This document shows, in pieces, positions 8,863 through 20,249 of a DNA stretch of 64,000 nucleotides (the first letter of the stretch is position 1; every line of letters starts with the position of its first letter). This DNA comes from Setomelanomma holmii (Eukaryota > Ascomycota > Dothideomycetes > Pleosporales > Phaeosphaeriaceae). The translations under genes and the position numbers were made by a program. The notes under the pieces were generated by a model. The model worked only from the letters and a program-made list of their open reading frames with translations, searched no databases and was not told the origin of the DNA. The DNA lies in NCBI GenBank assembly GCA_010015745.1, contig ML978184.1:1-64000 (forward strand), in the 5' to 3' direction.

Positions 8863-10752
8863 TTAGGAGCGCGGGAAGAATGGCGGATCGCTAGGCATCG
8901 CGGCGAAGCGTTGCTCGAAAGACACAGGCGGCTCGAAAGCATGCGTTGTCGTGGCACGTGGAAACGTGTTGCTGGGACGGCTTCCAAATGGTGAACCGAG
9001 ACGGACAGTTGCCTGGCCTTGTATCTCGGCTGACATGAAGGGTGAGGTTTGAGCGGGGTTTGACATAGCTGAGCCAGGATTCAGGAATGGGCTGGCCTCG
9101 TTGCTTGGATTAGAAGCCAAAGGTAGTCGTCGAGAGCCGTCCTTCATGTCCCCGAGGCTGAAGCCGCGGCTGCGCACACGACGATGACTGGACTCGGCTG
9201 GCGCACCGAAAAGCTCGTCAACGAAGCTATTGCCGCGATTACGAGCTCTATCCTCAAAGCTGCTGTTGAGTGCGCGGCGCTTGAACACCCTCGAGATGGG
9301 CCTTGGTGCATGCAGCTGGAAGGGGGAGCCGAGGCGTAGTGGTTGAGTAGAAGATGACTGTGCATGCCATGTCTGGGCGTTCGACTGGTTCATGCTGACA
9401 TCAGTCATCTCAGACATCGTTCTAAAAGACGATCCAAGTGCACTCCCAAGGCCAAGGCCTAGGCCAATATGCAGAGACTGCGACTTCTGGTGAGCAGAAG
9501 CTCGATTTGACCAGGTCCTCGGCGCTGGACGCGGCGTCGCGCTGGCCAGCTGTGACAGAGGATTGCCCATCTGCATTGATGGTGCCGTGCTCGTAGCGAG
9601 GGAGAAGTTCATATCGCGAGTCGAGAATGTCGATGTCGCGTCTTGCGAGAAAGGTGAGGAAAGCTTTGGAGGCTGACTCGACTCCTGTGGCGGCGAAGAC
9701 TGCAATGGTGACGGCGACCGTCGAAGGAGGCGCTGGTAGTGGGCGGAAAGCGATGGCTTTTGCTTAGCCAGATCGCGCAACCGCTTGCGGCATTGCTTCT
9801 CCGTGGGGTAGCGCAGGAACGACTTGCTCGCCCTGGCCACTGGAGTGCTGCTGCCACTCCTCAAAGGTCTGATAGTGTCTGGCGTTCCTGAGCGCGATCC
9901 GTACTGCGTGCTGGAACGGGTAGCGAGGCGCGCTGGTCGAGGGCCCTTCCAGGTCTTGCGAGCCATCCTGGCGACACGATGGCATACACCGTTGGGCGGC
10001 ACAGTGCCCGGTAGAGCTTTGAACGGGGTCACCGTTGGGTCCTGCAAGTACTTCATGTAAGTCATCCAGAGGTGATAGTCCATGTCCTCTGTGAAAGTCG
10101 CTCTCAGCTTGAGCCTCTTTGCTGGGCGCATGGGCTGGAAAGCTGGTAGAGGCGAGGTGGGCTGGCCGTATTTGACGTCCGGTGAAAAGGCAAGGAAAGG
10201 GTCGGTCATTTCTTCTTCCGGACTCGTGCAGCTACCGCCTCGCGACATGAAAGACTCAATGCTGCCGCGAGACGACATGGACGAGTCTGAGAAGCCAGAA
10301 GATGACGTTGGCCTGCTCGAAGTCTCGCTCTGGGAAGACTGATCGATATCGTTCCAGTCGTGAGGCTCGTCGTAGCTCATGACAGTCCTCATTTGATGGA
10401 CTGGTGTCTTCGGTGGTGACACCATGCGTTGAAAAGTGAAACCAGAAGACAGGTAGGCATCATCTTGAGGAGGTGCCAGTGAGTGCAGGTCCAATGAGGC
10501 TTCAGAATGAAGCTCTGGTGCTTCGATGGTGGGAATCGGGCGCTGGTCTCCGGCAAAGTCGACGTCGTCGTACTGCTGGACCATCGTGATGCGTCTCCGG
10601 CGAACCTTAAGGGTCTGTCGCGGCGGTGGTGGCGGTTGGAGCTCTTCCGGCTGCGGCTCTGGCTCCGGTGTTTGGGGAATGTGCCCGTCCTGGTAGTGGA
10701 ATTGGAAATTCCTCGGGAGAGTAATCGACAAATGGGGGCGCTCGGAATCCAT
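8863..10752 (-). CDS. Conserved fungal protein of unknown function, Ser/Pro-rich with a central conserved core
   Basis: This is a 629-aa single-exon protein from ATG 10750-10752 to TAA. The N-terminus is Pro-rich and disordered. Around residues 215-270 is a compact stretch rich in Trp, Tyr and basic residues (TEDMDYHLWMTYMKYLQDPT ... GVCHRVARMARKTW). A second basic patch follows near residue 330 (YPTEKQCRKRLRDLAKQKP), both typical of a DNA- or chromatin-binding fold. The rest is low-complexity Ser/Pro. I recall this core as conserved in filamentous ascomycetes without an assigned function. A transcription-regulator role is plausible from composition only. Transcription is divergent from nothing obvious; the next gene upstream is 2.1 kb away on the same strand. 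Confidence 0.7.
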   Translation of the reverse strand: MDSERPHLSITLPRNFQFHYQDGHIPQTPEPEPQPEELQPPPPPRQTLKVRRRRITMVQQYDDVDFAGDQRPIPTIEAPELHSEASLDLHSLAPPQDDAYLSSGFTFQRMVSPPKTPVHQMRTVMSYDEPHDWNDIDQSSQSETSSRPTSSSGFSDSSMSSRGSIESFMSRGGSCTSPEEEMTDPFLAFSPDVKYGQPTSPLPAFQPMRPAKRLKLRATFTEDMDYHLWMTYMKYLQDPTVTPFKALPGTVPPNGVCHRVARMARKTWKGPRPARLATRSSTQYGSRSGTPDTIRPLRSGSSTPVARASKSFLRYPTEKQCRKRLRDLAKQKPSLSAHYQRLLRRSPSPLQSSPPQESSQPPKLSSPFSQDATSTFSTRDMNFSLATSTAPSMQMGNPLSQLASATPRPAPRTWSNRASAHQKSQSLHIGLGLGLGSALGSSFRTMSEMTDVSMNQSNAQTWHAQSSSTQPLRLGSPFQLHAPRPISRVFKRRALNSSFEDRARNRGNSFVDELFGAPAESSHRRVRSRGFSLGDMKDGSRRLPLASNPSNEASPFLNPGSAMSNPAQTSPFMSAEIQGQATVRLGSPFGSRPSNTFPRATTTHAFEPPVSFEQRFAAMPSDPPFFPRS

Positions 10753-12858
10753 GTTGGTGGTCGAACAGTAGCAGGCTGTGGTGATAATCTACCCTTTGGT
10801 TGCAGCGGCCCGATTGCCTCAAAAAGTCAATCTCAAAGGTTCTGCAAGGGAGGTGTCGAGTAGTTCTAGCAACAAGGCAATCGATGCTTTAATTTCATGC
10901 GGGGACCAATCGGTGTGGCTTTGAGTGAGAATTATGCAGGGCGGTCGCTGAATAGATATCGGGAAGCAGCAGTTGTTTGGTACACTGTGAACGCGACTGT
11001 GCGGCTGCAGCACAGGTGTTACACAGGCGATCAGGGTCGTCGCGCCCTTGATAGAGCAGCCAAGTAGTCGCAAGCGTCGCGCACACTGTAATGTGCGAGA
11101 AGAAGGCCCGATCGCTGTCGCAAAAGGCCTCGAAGTAAGGAAATGGCGTGAGGATTGGTTTGAGTTATGCGCGTAGCTTGACAGCACCACCAGCGGCGAC
11201 GCGCGATGCAACAGCGCGGTCAGATTGAATTAGCGACGAGGTGCTATGATCGATTGGAGATCCTCAATGCGCGCGCGGTGTCGCAATGGGGAGTGCGGGG
11301 ACGTCTGGCGGGTTGGTGGTAGTTGCGGTAAGAGTCCGGCAGCGCGGGCAGAGCAAGCGGCGCCTTACTCCACGGCCATGGGGTGCGCGGAAATAAGAAG
11401 AGTGGAGTCGAAAGGGACGCAAGGAAACAGTCGTCGAGAAGTTTGCCGTTGTCCGTCAGTGCATTGCAGTGCGACGGGCGAGCTCGGCTCGAAGTCGAAA
11501 AATGTCGTGAAGTCGTGAGGGTGAGGTTGATGCGGTGAGGTTGGGATGTCGGGGCACCAGCAGGATTGATGGCCGTCTGCCGCTAGGTTGGCGCTAAAGC
11601 GGCCCAGAGTGCTAGGCCAGGAATCGTCGATGTCGAACAGACGAAACACGAAAGCAGCTGGCGCCGCAGATATTCTGAGCCCGCCTCTTTCGTCCAACGG
11701 CTCGTTGCTGCGGCCCACGTTGCCGTGATGGATCTGTTTGCAGTTTGTAGAGCGTGTTGCAGCATTCCAGTGTTGTGCTGCTCAAAACACGTGAGTCTTC
11801 TGCCCAGCGGCCGTCTTGCTGGCAGGAGCGAACTTGACGCGTCGCGAGCGCGTTTTGCGCTTGCGCCACACCCGATTGGGAACACAATGGTCCGTGCCAT
11901 CCCCGAAAAGGACACCACGACTGGCCCCTGCATTTGACCGCCTGCACGAACACTTGTCACGACCGCATTTTCGCCCACTCCCGTTGCCAACACCATGCGA
12001 GCCTCGTTGGGGCTTTCGCGGGGACGCACTGTTTTTGCTTTTTTGCCGACTCCGCACTCTCCACATGCGCAGCCGAGAACGAGCAGCTTCATCCAGTCGA
12101 AAAGCACGCAGAGGAGCACGCCTGCCAGCTGTGCACAAGTCACGCGCGAGAATCACTTTGAGCAGTTCGATTCGTCCCGTCCCTCAACACTGCGGGTCCG
12201 GTTCTGCGGCTACTGCACGGCTTGGATACTGTCTCTCATGCCTGGGTTTGCCAGCAAGAGCTGAACGGCACAGAGCAACCAATGGTGCTCCACGGCGCGT
12301 TCAATCACGATCAATCGAGTCTCAATTGCTGGACTTAATCCTGGTGGTTATCTGGGACAAGGTCATGTAATGACCGCAACGAGGGCCGTTGCACGATCCA
12401 AAGGGTATTCGACGATCTGAGGGCCGGTCCTAACGAGACCCTGCTTCTCTAGTGTTGAAGCGCGACGAGACGTTTAGGATCCGCGCCTGGCCGCGAAAAA
12501 CGGCTCGGATGCACTCACATCACACCCCAATACCTTCAATATTCCGAAGCACATGCACGTGTCCCGTTTAGGCAGTACGCAAACACGGCCAGCCAATATC
12601 ACTTTATTGGATCTTTGCGAGTCTGCGGCTGCATCACGAGGTTCTCGCCGTGCGGTTTTGCACAGCACGAAGTGCGGGACGCTGCTGATCGAGCACGAGT
12701 TCAATGCTCCTCGCACATCCCACGCCATTGGCCATGCCCCAGCCCGACGTCGCCTAACATTCCTGGATCCAAACAGCCATCCAACATCACACTCGTTGTC
12801 ACGGTATCTCATGCAACAGTCGCAAACATGACCGGATCAGTTGTCGTCCACGAAGGGA
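10753..12858. other. Intergenic, no supported gene
   Basis: About 2.1 kb upstream of the conserved disordered protein and downstream of the HAD/terpene-cyclase gene. Open frames on both strands (longest about 185 codons at 11816-12370) overlap each other and are Arg/Ser/Cys-rich without domains, as expected for GC-rich non-coding DNA. It probably includes the 5' leader of the gene starting at 10752. Confidence 0.5.
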
Positions 12859-14508
12859 TCACAATCGCTTTGCATTCTGTTCGAGCGCTTTGATCGCATA
12901 GGCAGTAATGACCCCTCGACTGCCAATGCGCTTTTGGGTGCGCCCATACCGGCACACCCACCCGACTTCCCATCCTCCATCGCTTTCCTGTAACTCCTTG
13001 AGATATTCGATATCTGACTCGGCCCATACGTCGAGGGACTGGCATGCAAGTATACGTACAGCAACTGCAAAAGCGTCGCCTCGGCGACCGACTCGCATCC
13101 GAAGAGCTGATGCCAGTGGTCCACGCAACGACTGCAGCACGGCAGCTTCCGGATTTTCTATGAGGAGACGTGAAAAGAAGAAAAGAAATGGTTCGGCTGA
13201 GATGTACATCGCCGAGCCATCAATATACGCGCGATTCAGCAGGACGTTCTGGACGTGTCGAAACTCGTTTTGAATGTCTGAACCTCGGTTGTAGTGGTAA
13301 AAGACGCGGACTACGTTGACCAGTTCCACAATACTTACGCGAGGTCGCTTCTCGTCAAAATAGGTTTGCACGAGACCATCTCGGCTGTGTCGATTGGCCA
13401 GAAAGCGATCAAGGACGAGATTCGCGGAATGGGCTGGCGGTGAGAACGCAAGCAACGCCATCGCTGTGTCGTCAACATCCTCTGGGAATTCCTTCGTTGT
13501 GCCTACGGGGGATCCGATGAAGTAGTTCCAAGTCTTTGCTTCGAGTCTGGCCTTCTCGATCTCTTTCTCGATCTCCGTGGCAAATGCATCCGCTGGAGAA
13601 AGACTGATGATGCTAGTATCTCGCAGCTCCTTGTGGATGAGGAATTGCGAGAATACGTCGCGGAACTCAGGTCCACCCTCTATCTGCGACACATGATTCC
13701 GGGCGTTATCTCGCATATACTTCCGAGCCCTTGACACAGGATCGTAGAGTTGGTTGCGGAGCTGCCGCATCAGCTCTGCTGCTGACTTGAAGACGATACC
13801 GCGAATACCGAAAGAGCGCGCTGCGTTGACATTGGCGACTTTGTCATCCACAAAAATCGCGGATGATGGCTCGTTCAGGTCAACCTTGTCGAGGACATGC
13901 CTGTAGTATCCCAGTTCAGGCTTGATCATGCCCGCCTCAAATGAAGTGAACTCTGCATCGAACAAGTCCCAGCTTGGTAAGATAGCCTTCAATCTGCCAA
14001 AGTCGACCCCTGAGATGTTCGTCATGGCATAGACCTTCAAGTTCCCGTTCATCTCCGCCTTCAGTGCTTTCAGTTGATCATACAGCTCGTGGTCTACATG
14101 TAGTGTTTGTCGACATTGCGACAATGCCTCGCGGATTGTATCTGGCTCTAACGACAGTTCCTTGCCGACAGCCTCGATGACTTCATCCTCGGTCAGTCGA
14201 CCACATTCATACTCGTTCCAAGCTGGTGTCAGGATGACAGCATGGAAAGTTGACGGAGACAGTGCTGTCAAATTGCGTGCTGAGTAGTGGAATAGCACGT
14301 CTCCGAGATCGAGGATGAGCGCGCGCTTCTGAGACGGCGTCGGCCTGGTGTCGGCGGGCTCTGGGAACGAGATGCCCTTTTCTGACTTTGGTGAGTTGGT
14401 TATGGAGCTCGTTTGCGACTTGGATGCCGGAGGAGCAATTGCGGGTGTATGCTCCTCGACCTGTTTTCTGGACCCGCTTCGGCGGAAGCAGAAGAATTTG
14501 GACAACAT
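12859..14508 (-). CDS. HAD-like / class II terpene cyclase fusion (drimanyl-diphosphate-synthase type)
   Basis: This is a 549-aa single-exon protein. The frame is open upstream but its first ATG is 14506-14508 (MLSKFF). Residues about 60-245 are an HAD fold: nucleophile motif ILDLGDVLF (Asp67), motif II Thr/Ser in AMTNISG, Lys in GMIKPELGYY and acidic motif IFVDDKVAN. Residues about 300-549 look like a helical terpene-cyclase beta domain, with the class II acid motif DVDDTAMALL (D344xDD347) and a QW-like SDGGW segment near the C-terminus. This two-part layout is that of fungal AstC and related drimane synthases, which protonate and cyclise farnesyl diphosphate, with the HAD part acting on diphosphate. 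Substrate and product are inferred. I see no other terpenoid genes nearby. The HAD motif has Gly at the usual second Asp, as in some active HAD phosphatases. Confidence 0.75.
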   Translation of the reverse strand: MLSKFFCFRRSGSRKQVEEHTPAIAPPASKSQTSSITNSPKSEKGISFPEPADTRPTPSQKRALILDLGDVLFHYSARNLTALSPSTFHAVILTPAWNEYECGRLTEDEVIEAVGKELSLEPDTIREALSQCRQTLHVDHELYDQLKALKAEMNGNLKVYAMTNISGVDFGRLKAILPSWDLFDAEFTSFEAGMIKPELGYYRHVLDKVDLNEPSSAIFVDDKVANVNAARSFGIRGIVFKSAAELMRQLRNQLYDPVSRARKYMRDNARNHVSQIEGGPEFRDVFSQFLIHKELRDTSIISLSPADAFATEIEKEIEKARLEAKTWNYFIGSPVGTTKEFPEDVDDTAMALLAFSPPAHSANLVLDRFLANRHSRDGLVQTYFDEKRPRVSIVELVNVVRVFYHYNRGSDIQNEFRHVQNVLLNRAYIDGSAMYISAEPFLFFFSRLLIENPEAAVLQSLRGPLASALRMRVGRRGDAFAVAVRILACQSLDVWAESDIEYLKELQESDGGWEVGWVCRYGRTQKRIGSRGVITAYAIKALEQNAKRL

Positions 14509-16017
14509 GGTGGTTTCTGGGTCCCACGTTCGTCGAGGGTGTCCCGTGTACGTTATTTGAGATATCAATCGTTCTCCTTCACGCTTCTATGCCTCTAACA
14601 CAACACGTAAGAAGCAGCCAGCGCATCCGGACCTCATACACCGCAACGATTTTGAATGATAATCAGTGGCCGAATTCGACGACCCGCGTGTATAGTCGAC
14701 TTAGCATCCAGACTCAAATCCTTCTTGTGACTAGCTTGGTCGGCGACCACCTGACAAGCGCGACGATAAGTTGTTGATTGATACGGCGTCCGTCCAACCG
14801 CCGTCTGCGTGTCTTTTAGGCACATCCTGCGAGAACCGCGCGCTATGCGGGTAACTGAGTAGCTCCGGTTCTATGTGCCATGGTGTGAGTGGCAATACGA
14901 CAGCATGTCTCTCGGACATTGCGGCTCATTCTCGTGCAACAGACGGGTCGGGCAAATCTCCGCCTCCTTTTCGCCTCCTCAAAGCTCTGTAATTCCCTTC
15001 TCAAGTCACGTCTTTCGCACCGAAATCATGAATACTGCGAGGATGGGTGTTGTAAGCTCGCGCGCAACGGCAGTCTAGTCACCTCCTAGCCTCGGATAAA
15101 ATACCTCAGTGCGGTAAGGTGGTCTTAGCAAAATCATCGACGTGTCAACGGCGTCAGACAGGGATTATGCAATTCTTGAGAATCTAGAGAAAAACTAGGT
15201 TCTTGAAATCTTGACGTCGTTCGCCAGCGCGCATGCTCCGCCCATTGTCCGCGCAACGCTGTCCCTGCGCGCATGCGGCACAGACAAACGTACCGTAGAC
15301 GGCGGCGCGGCTCGGTCCCGGCGCAAGGGATTACTCAATTCGACTGCGCTCGCCCACTACGAGCGGAAAAGGCGCGGTCAAATTCGCTCATTCTGACATC
15401 GTTCAATAACTGGATACTCAGCATTGTGCAGGTATATCGCTGCCGTTAATTGCGATTGCCAATCTGCCGGTACTGGCCTCGGGTGCGACCATGACGGCAT
15501 GTACGACGTGAGCAAAATTCGATTGGATGAGATGCGAGCGCCGCATGCAAGCTGCAGTCATGTACAGGATGATTGAAGGGTTGAGTTTGACTTACCAAAT
15601 CAGCTGCGCTGGAGATTTACCAGGCGTTATGGTAGTCAGAAGGAGATACGGTTGCGGCTCGGCACAGCATGGGTGGTGCCACCGCTCTCGTGATTGTCGA
15701 GAGTGCGGACAACTGGATAGTGTCTGGAGGCGGCTGGGGATATGCTTGCGATTGCGACATTGTCGTTGTATTGCATGCTTGGGGTTCTTGGACTGCGTGA
15801 AGAGGGAGTGGTGTGATGCAGATGTAATATACCTCACATATACATGATAGCATCCAGAAAGAGAAAGTGAGCAGTGTTTGGTGTGCGATATTTCATATAG
15901 TAGCACATCGTAGACAGAAACCCATCAATTCCCAAATGTTACAATCATAATCTACACATCTTCATCATCATCCCAATTCAAAACTACTCTCCTCAAAACT
16001 ACTTCTCATCTGCGGCC
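14509..16017. other. Intergenic, no supported gene
   Basis: 1.5 kb between two minus-strand genes, holding the terpene-cyclase upstream region and the 3' flank of the secreted-protein gene. Only short open frames without domains are present. I see nothing else. Confidence 0.5.
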
Positions 16018-17332
16018 CTAAGCTTTGATAGCCGCATTGAACGCATCCGCAGCCGCCGCTCCGGTCTTTCCTTGCGCCGCCGTGGCCGCGCTATCACACG
16101 CGCTTACAGCGGCAGCATTAGCCTTGCATCCGGAACCCAGCTGGGAGCAAATGAAGTTCGAGATAACGGCAATGTTCAATGCTGATCCGTGGGGGAATGC
16201 GGTCAAGTCGGTGGCCTCGAAGGCATCTTGCTGGCGGCCGTCAGAGGGAGTGCCAAACTTGATAGTGGCATCGGGGCAGGAGCCAAAGTCAGCGCCAGCC
16301 GCCGCAGTGGTTCCGGAAGCAGCCTGGTTGTTGCTTTGAGATGCAGCGGCTGCTGGAGCGGCGGCGGTCTGGTTGTTTGCGGCAGCGGCCTGGTTGTTGG
16401 CATTTGCACCCTGGTTCTTGTTGGCCTTCGCTGCCTTTGCTGCTTTCGCGGCCTTGGCTCCCTTCGCCTTCTTGCCTTTGGCTTTCTTGCCAGCCTTTCC
16501 GTTGCCCTTGGCTGGGGCCGCAGCGGTCGCGTTGATCGAGTTGGCCGCAGGGCAGGCGACGACAGTCTGGTTGGAGGCAGCGGCAGTCTGGTTCGACGCA
16601 GCGGCGCCAGCTCCTCCAGCGACCGCAGCAGCAATCTCAGCGGCTGAGAGGTCGTCTACGCGAAGCTTCAGAGAGTTGATGCATCCTGCATCGTCGTTGG
16701 CGTCATCGCAAGTGTTGCCCTTGGCAGTGGCGTCATTGACATCGCCAGGTGCGAAGGTCGAAGCCTCGTTGGCGAGCGTAGGATCCCCTCCAACGGAAGC
16801 AATCTGGCGAGCGAGCTCGGCAGCAATCTGCTTGTTGAGGTCCTGAGCACCAGCTCCGGCTGGATCTTGGTGCTGCTGAAGGGCAGCAATCTCTGGGTTG
16901 ACGGCCTTAATGGACGTGCAAGGAACGGAGGCAAGGCCAACCTTCCCGGTGTTGCGCTCCAGTGCACGGTAGGTGAGGGCAGCAACCATGCCGGCCACGT
17001 CGCCAGCTGCCTTAGCATTGGTGAAAGCCTGGTCAGCAGTAGCTTGCTGCAGGCAGTCTACATTGTGTCAGTGTTCGAACTTCAGTGGGTGTGTGGTAGA
17101 ACCTACCAGCATCGGCGATGTTGCCGGCTCCATTGGCAGCGGCAGCAGCTCCTAGTAGACCAAAGACGGCGTCTTGAATGTCGTCTGGGTTGTTCTTCAT
17201 CAAATTGGTGTTGACGACGCTGACGATGTTCTCATGTGAGTGCTCCTGGGGCACCTCACGCTTCCTCGACATAGAGTGTGGACGCGCCGCAGCTGCGCCA
17301 ATGAGGGCCAGAGCAATAACAGAGTACTTCAT
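16018..17332 (-). CDS. Secreted Ala/Lys/Asn-rich cell-surface-type protein
   Basis: Two exons, 17107-17332 and 16018-17057, joined over a 49-bp intron (17058-17106, GTAGGT...TAG), close to a 421-aa frame. Residues 1-16 (MKYSVIALALIGAAAA) form a signal peptide. A conserved N-terminal half of about 200 residues (blocks CLQQATADQAF, YRALERNTG, CTSIKAVNPEI) resembles a fungal secreted family whose function I do not know. A low-complexity stretch (about 225-330) follows, with runs of GKKAKG/AKAAKA and repeated N-Q-T sequons, then a Cys-containing C-terminal domain (FGSCPDATIKFG ... FICSQLGSGCKA). The Asn-X-Thr sites suggest N-glycosylation. A wall-associated or matrix role is inferred. Confidence 0.8.
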
Positions 17333-18900
17333 TTTGAGAGTCCTGATCGTTCGTTCTTTACAAAAAAAAAAGTGAATGTGGGTATAGTAAGTATGATACA
17401 GTTAAAATGGACCGGCCGAATCGGTTCTCCAGGAAACGATAGAAGAGAAGTTGGGCAACGAAAAAGTGAGTGAATTGAACGGTTAACGAAAGACTCGCTG
17501 ATGATAAATAACCGGATGAGCGCAACGGCGCATTACTCTTATATGCAACTGCAGCGGTACGCTACAATGCTATGAAATCCCAAGCTCCATGCGTTGACGC
17601 TTGTCAGTGCGTGGCGCCTCTCATTACCGGGATGGCAGGAGATCGCGCAAAGCTTGTCGCATGATGGGCGCTCCAGTATCCTGAGGCTGCAGGAGAATGT
17701 AGGAAGGGTGTTCCTGCAGCCTTACGAACGGTTGCTAACGACATGAGGTGTGGTGGCGAAGGGGTTGGAGGGCTGCAATTGGTGGGAGAATACGCCAAGC
17801 TTCGGTCGGGCCCACGTCGGGATGAAACCATGCCGAAGTTTGGAGACGTCGTCTGCTTCACGTCGTCCACAACAGCGTCACCATAGCACAGCGACGAGCT
17901 ATAGGCGAGGCTGCTAACCGCACGCAGCTCATTTCCTTCGCGGACGCGTCGCAATACCCGCTCATCCTCGATAGTGTGTCTTGCGATAGGAAGTCTCGCC
18001 ATGTCTCGAACTGCACGATTAGTCTCGCACCATGTACATGCCGTATCCGATTATGGTAATCATGATCAATTCTACTGTACTTGACGAGTTGCAATTCGTA
18101 TGGACGTCTAGCAACCATGTCCTCAGCCTCCAAGTGCCGATTTACAGCTTTTTGTAGATGCATCAAAACATAGAGGTTGTTCGCTGCTTGCACGCCCGGC
18201 ACATCCCAGCTCTCGTAAAGACAAGAGTAAGCGCCGATTGCGACAGGTATTGTGCGCAGGGGACGGTCTTCAGCATCATGCTCGCCTACAGAAGAAGACG
18301 GCGCGATTTGCACATTTCCGATCTGCAATGTGGATCTGCTTACATCGCTTATAGTAAGGGTCCTGAACTTATTGTCATTTCGTCGAACAGCTTGAAGCAC
18401 TGGCCTGGTTCTTTCTCATTTCCTTCCTGAGACTGGTCTGAAGCTGAACATTATTACCCGTTGGTATAGCCGCCTGTGTCAGATGTCAAACGTCTCGAGA
18501 CATCTGACTCGATCGCAGGAGGCCCTCGCCACCGTTCAGCCACATCGCGAGCCATCAGCGGTTTGAGGTCTGTAGGAACAGCTCCTCGGGACAGTTTTCG
18601 ACAGAAGCACTTCGTGTCATCCGGAATCACAGTTGCGCACTTACCTACAATCAAATATGTCCCATTTGTAACGACCAACATACTGCACCTGATAAAGAGA
18701 CATCCACCGGCTTTCACGCGTGATAGCGTCATTCATACATCGTCTCGCTGTCGCACCCTCCGCATTGCTCGATCAGGGACTTCAAACGAACTCCATTAAC
18801 TCGAAACATTTGTCCTTCCGCCAAAAGTCGTACGCAGGTGGTTCCTGCAGCACACCACCTGGTCTGCCTTGACCCATTTGCAGGTCTGCATACACACAGT
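17333..18900. other. Intergenic with weak coding signal on the minus strand
   Basis: Minus-strand open frames at 18454-18732 (ATG, 92 codons) and 17858-18400 (no ATG) could be exons of one gene; a GTAATA donor near 18458 is available, but no domain is recognisable and the join is not convincing. The segment next to 17332 includes a poly(A/T) tract upstream of the secreted-protein gene. Otherwise nothing is identified. Confidence 0.35.
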
Positions 18901-19818
18901 ATGGCCAAAGCCGAAGCCATGCTTATCTCTGCTCCCATAGGGGCCAGGCACGTTGGTGGTGTTGATGTGTCATCCACCGCTCAGCCGTCGATGCTGCACA
19001 GTTACTTCCACAACACCACGTTGGAACCGGACGAAGTGCCCTCTCATACCTTCGTCGCTCAGGGCAACGTAGAGGTGCCGAGGAGATCGGACACCATCGC
19101 ACATACCATACGGCGACCTAGTGTTTCTCTGAGGCGAAGTCTCTCCAGGTTGAGAACATCATCCATCTCACATATCACCGACCTCCATCGCAAAGTCGAG
19201 ACAGAAGAACATAGCAACATGTCGGTCGCCCGATCCGACAGTGCTAGAACAGCTAGGCCGCTTAGGATACAATCAAGCATGTCGCGACTTCGACAAAAGG
19301 TTGGCTTGGACAGGGACATACATGTCAAAGAAACCACACCAAAGCCATCAACACCCGATTCCGATGTCATGCCGAAGCCTATACAAGAACATCATCCTTC
19401 CCTGTCGCCCGCTCGATCGATCTCACGACTTACGCTTCAGTCAGCTTCTGGCACGCCCGTGCCCAACGTACCCGCATCAGTAGGAGTAATGTCACGGCCC
19501 CATCCTATTGCGACTAACAAAGAGCTTCCATCGTTGGATCGAGAAAAGCGCTCAAAGGTCGAGAGGAAGACTGCGCAGAGTCAGCATACGGTAGCACGAC
19601 GACCAACGAGGCCTAAGCGCGCAGACTCGGGCACTGCGATCGACTTAGACGATGTGCCTGTAAATGAGCGGCCATTGGGCTTCAAAGAAATCCGTGCGGT
19701 CAGAAACTTCGACCATCGGATGCGGCATTACCAACGAGCAAGAGAATACTGGGCGCATGCGGATCATGGCTTGGTGGAATGGGCTGAGAGCGCTAGCGGC
19801 TCCAGGAAACGTCGATGA
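18901..19818 (+). CDS. Hypothetical basic, Ser/Arg-rich disordered protein
   Basis: 305 aa from the first in-frame ATG (18901); the frame is open upstream only with non-ATG codons. Composition is Ser/Arg/Pro-rich with repeated basic Ser motifs (VSLRRSLSRLRTSS, PARSISRLTL), typical of intrinsically disordered fungal proteins. The C-terminus is more ordered and charged (FKEIRAVRNFDHRMRHYQRA ... EYWAHADHGL). I recognise no domain. Codon use and length make it probably real, though an upstream exon cannot be excluded. Confidence 0.5.
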   Translation: MAKAEAMLISAPIGARHVGGVDVSSTAQPSMLHSYFHNTTLEPDEVPSHTFVAQGNVEVPRRSDTIAHTIRRPSVSLRRSLSRLRTSSISHITDLHRKVETEEHSNMSVARSDSARTARPLRIQSSMSRLRQKVGLDRDIHVKETTPKPSTPDSDVMPKPIQEHHPSLSPARSISRLTLQSASGTPVPNVPASVGVMSRPHPIATNKELPSLDREKRSKVERKTAQSQHTVARRPTRPKRADSGTAIDLDDVPVNERPLGFKEIRAVRNFDHRMRHYQRAREYWAHADHGLVEWAESASGSRKRR

Positions 19819-20249
19819 TATGTGCATGCTGATGTTGTTCTTGATACACGTTCCACTTGGATGGCGTTTTTTTTTTGTTTTTCCTGGATTCCCTGCTCTA
19901 TACCCCAGCCATCGAATTCTCTGATTACGGCGTTTTGCTTCTTGGCGCTGGTCGCACCACCCGTCACCAATATCAGAGTGCAGGAGCGTGTAGGGCCAGT
20001 TTGATCCGCTGTTAAGTATCGACCATGTTATTGCGCACAGCCTGCGGTGCAATTAGGGATAGTTGTAACTAGACTGTGGTAGATAACCTAGGATATAGGC
20101 CAGGGTCGTATGTCCCTTCCTATTGGTCGATATGAACGCTAGGCCGAATGCATATAAGCTCTGCTGCCTAGTACTTGCAGTGGCACGACTCACTTCCCCT
20201 CCACCACATTTCCTAAACCATCGCAAAGGTCTTTCTCGAACCATTCGAC
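19819..20249. other. Intergenic
   Basis: 431 bp between two plus-strand genes, containing a T-rich tract near 19869-19885 that may lie in the 3' UTR of the upstream gene. Nothing else seen. Confidence 0.5.

Noticed and set aside
11816..12370. 184-codon plus-strand ORF
   Set aside because: Arg/Ser/Cys-rich, overlaps other ORFs of equal length on both strands, no domain.
16189..16846. Plus-strand open frames opposite the secreted-protein gene
   Set aside because: They mirror the low-complexity Ala/Lys/Asn stretch and have no domain; the minus strand has signal peptide, intron and conserved blocks.
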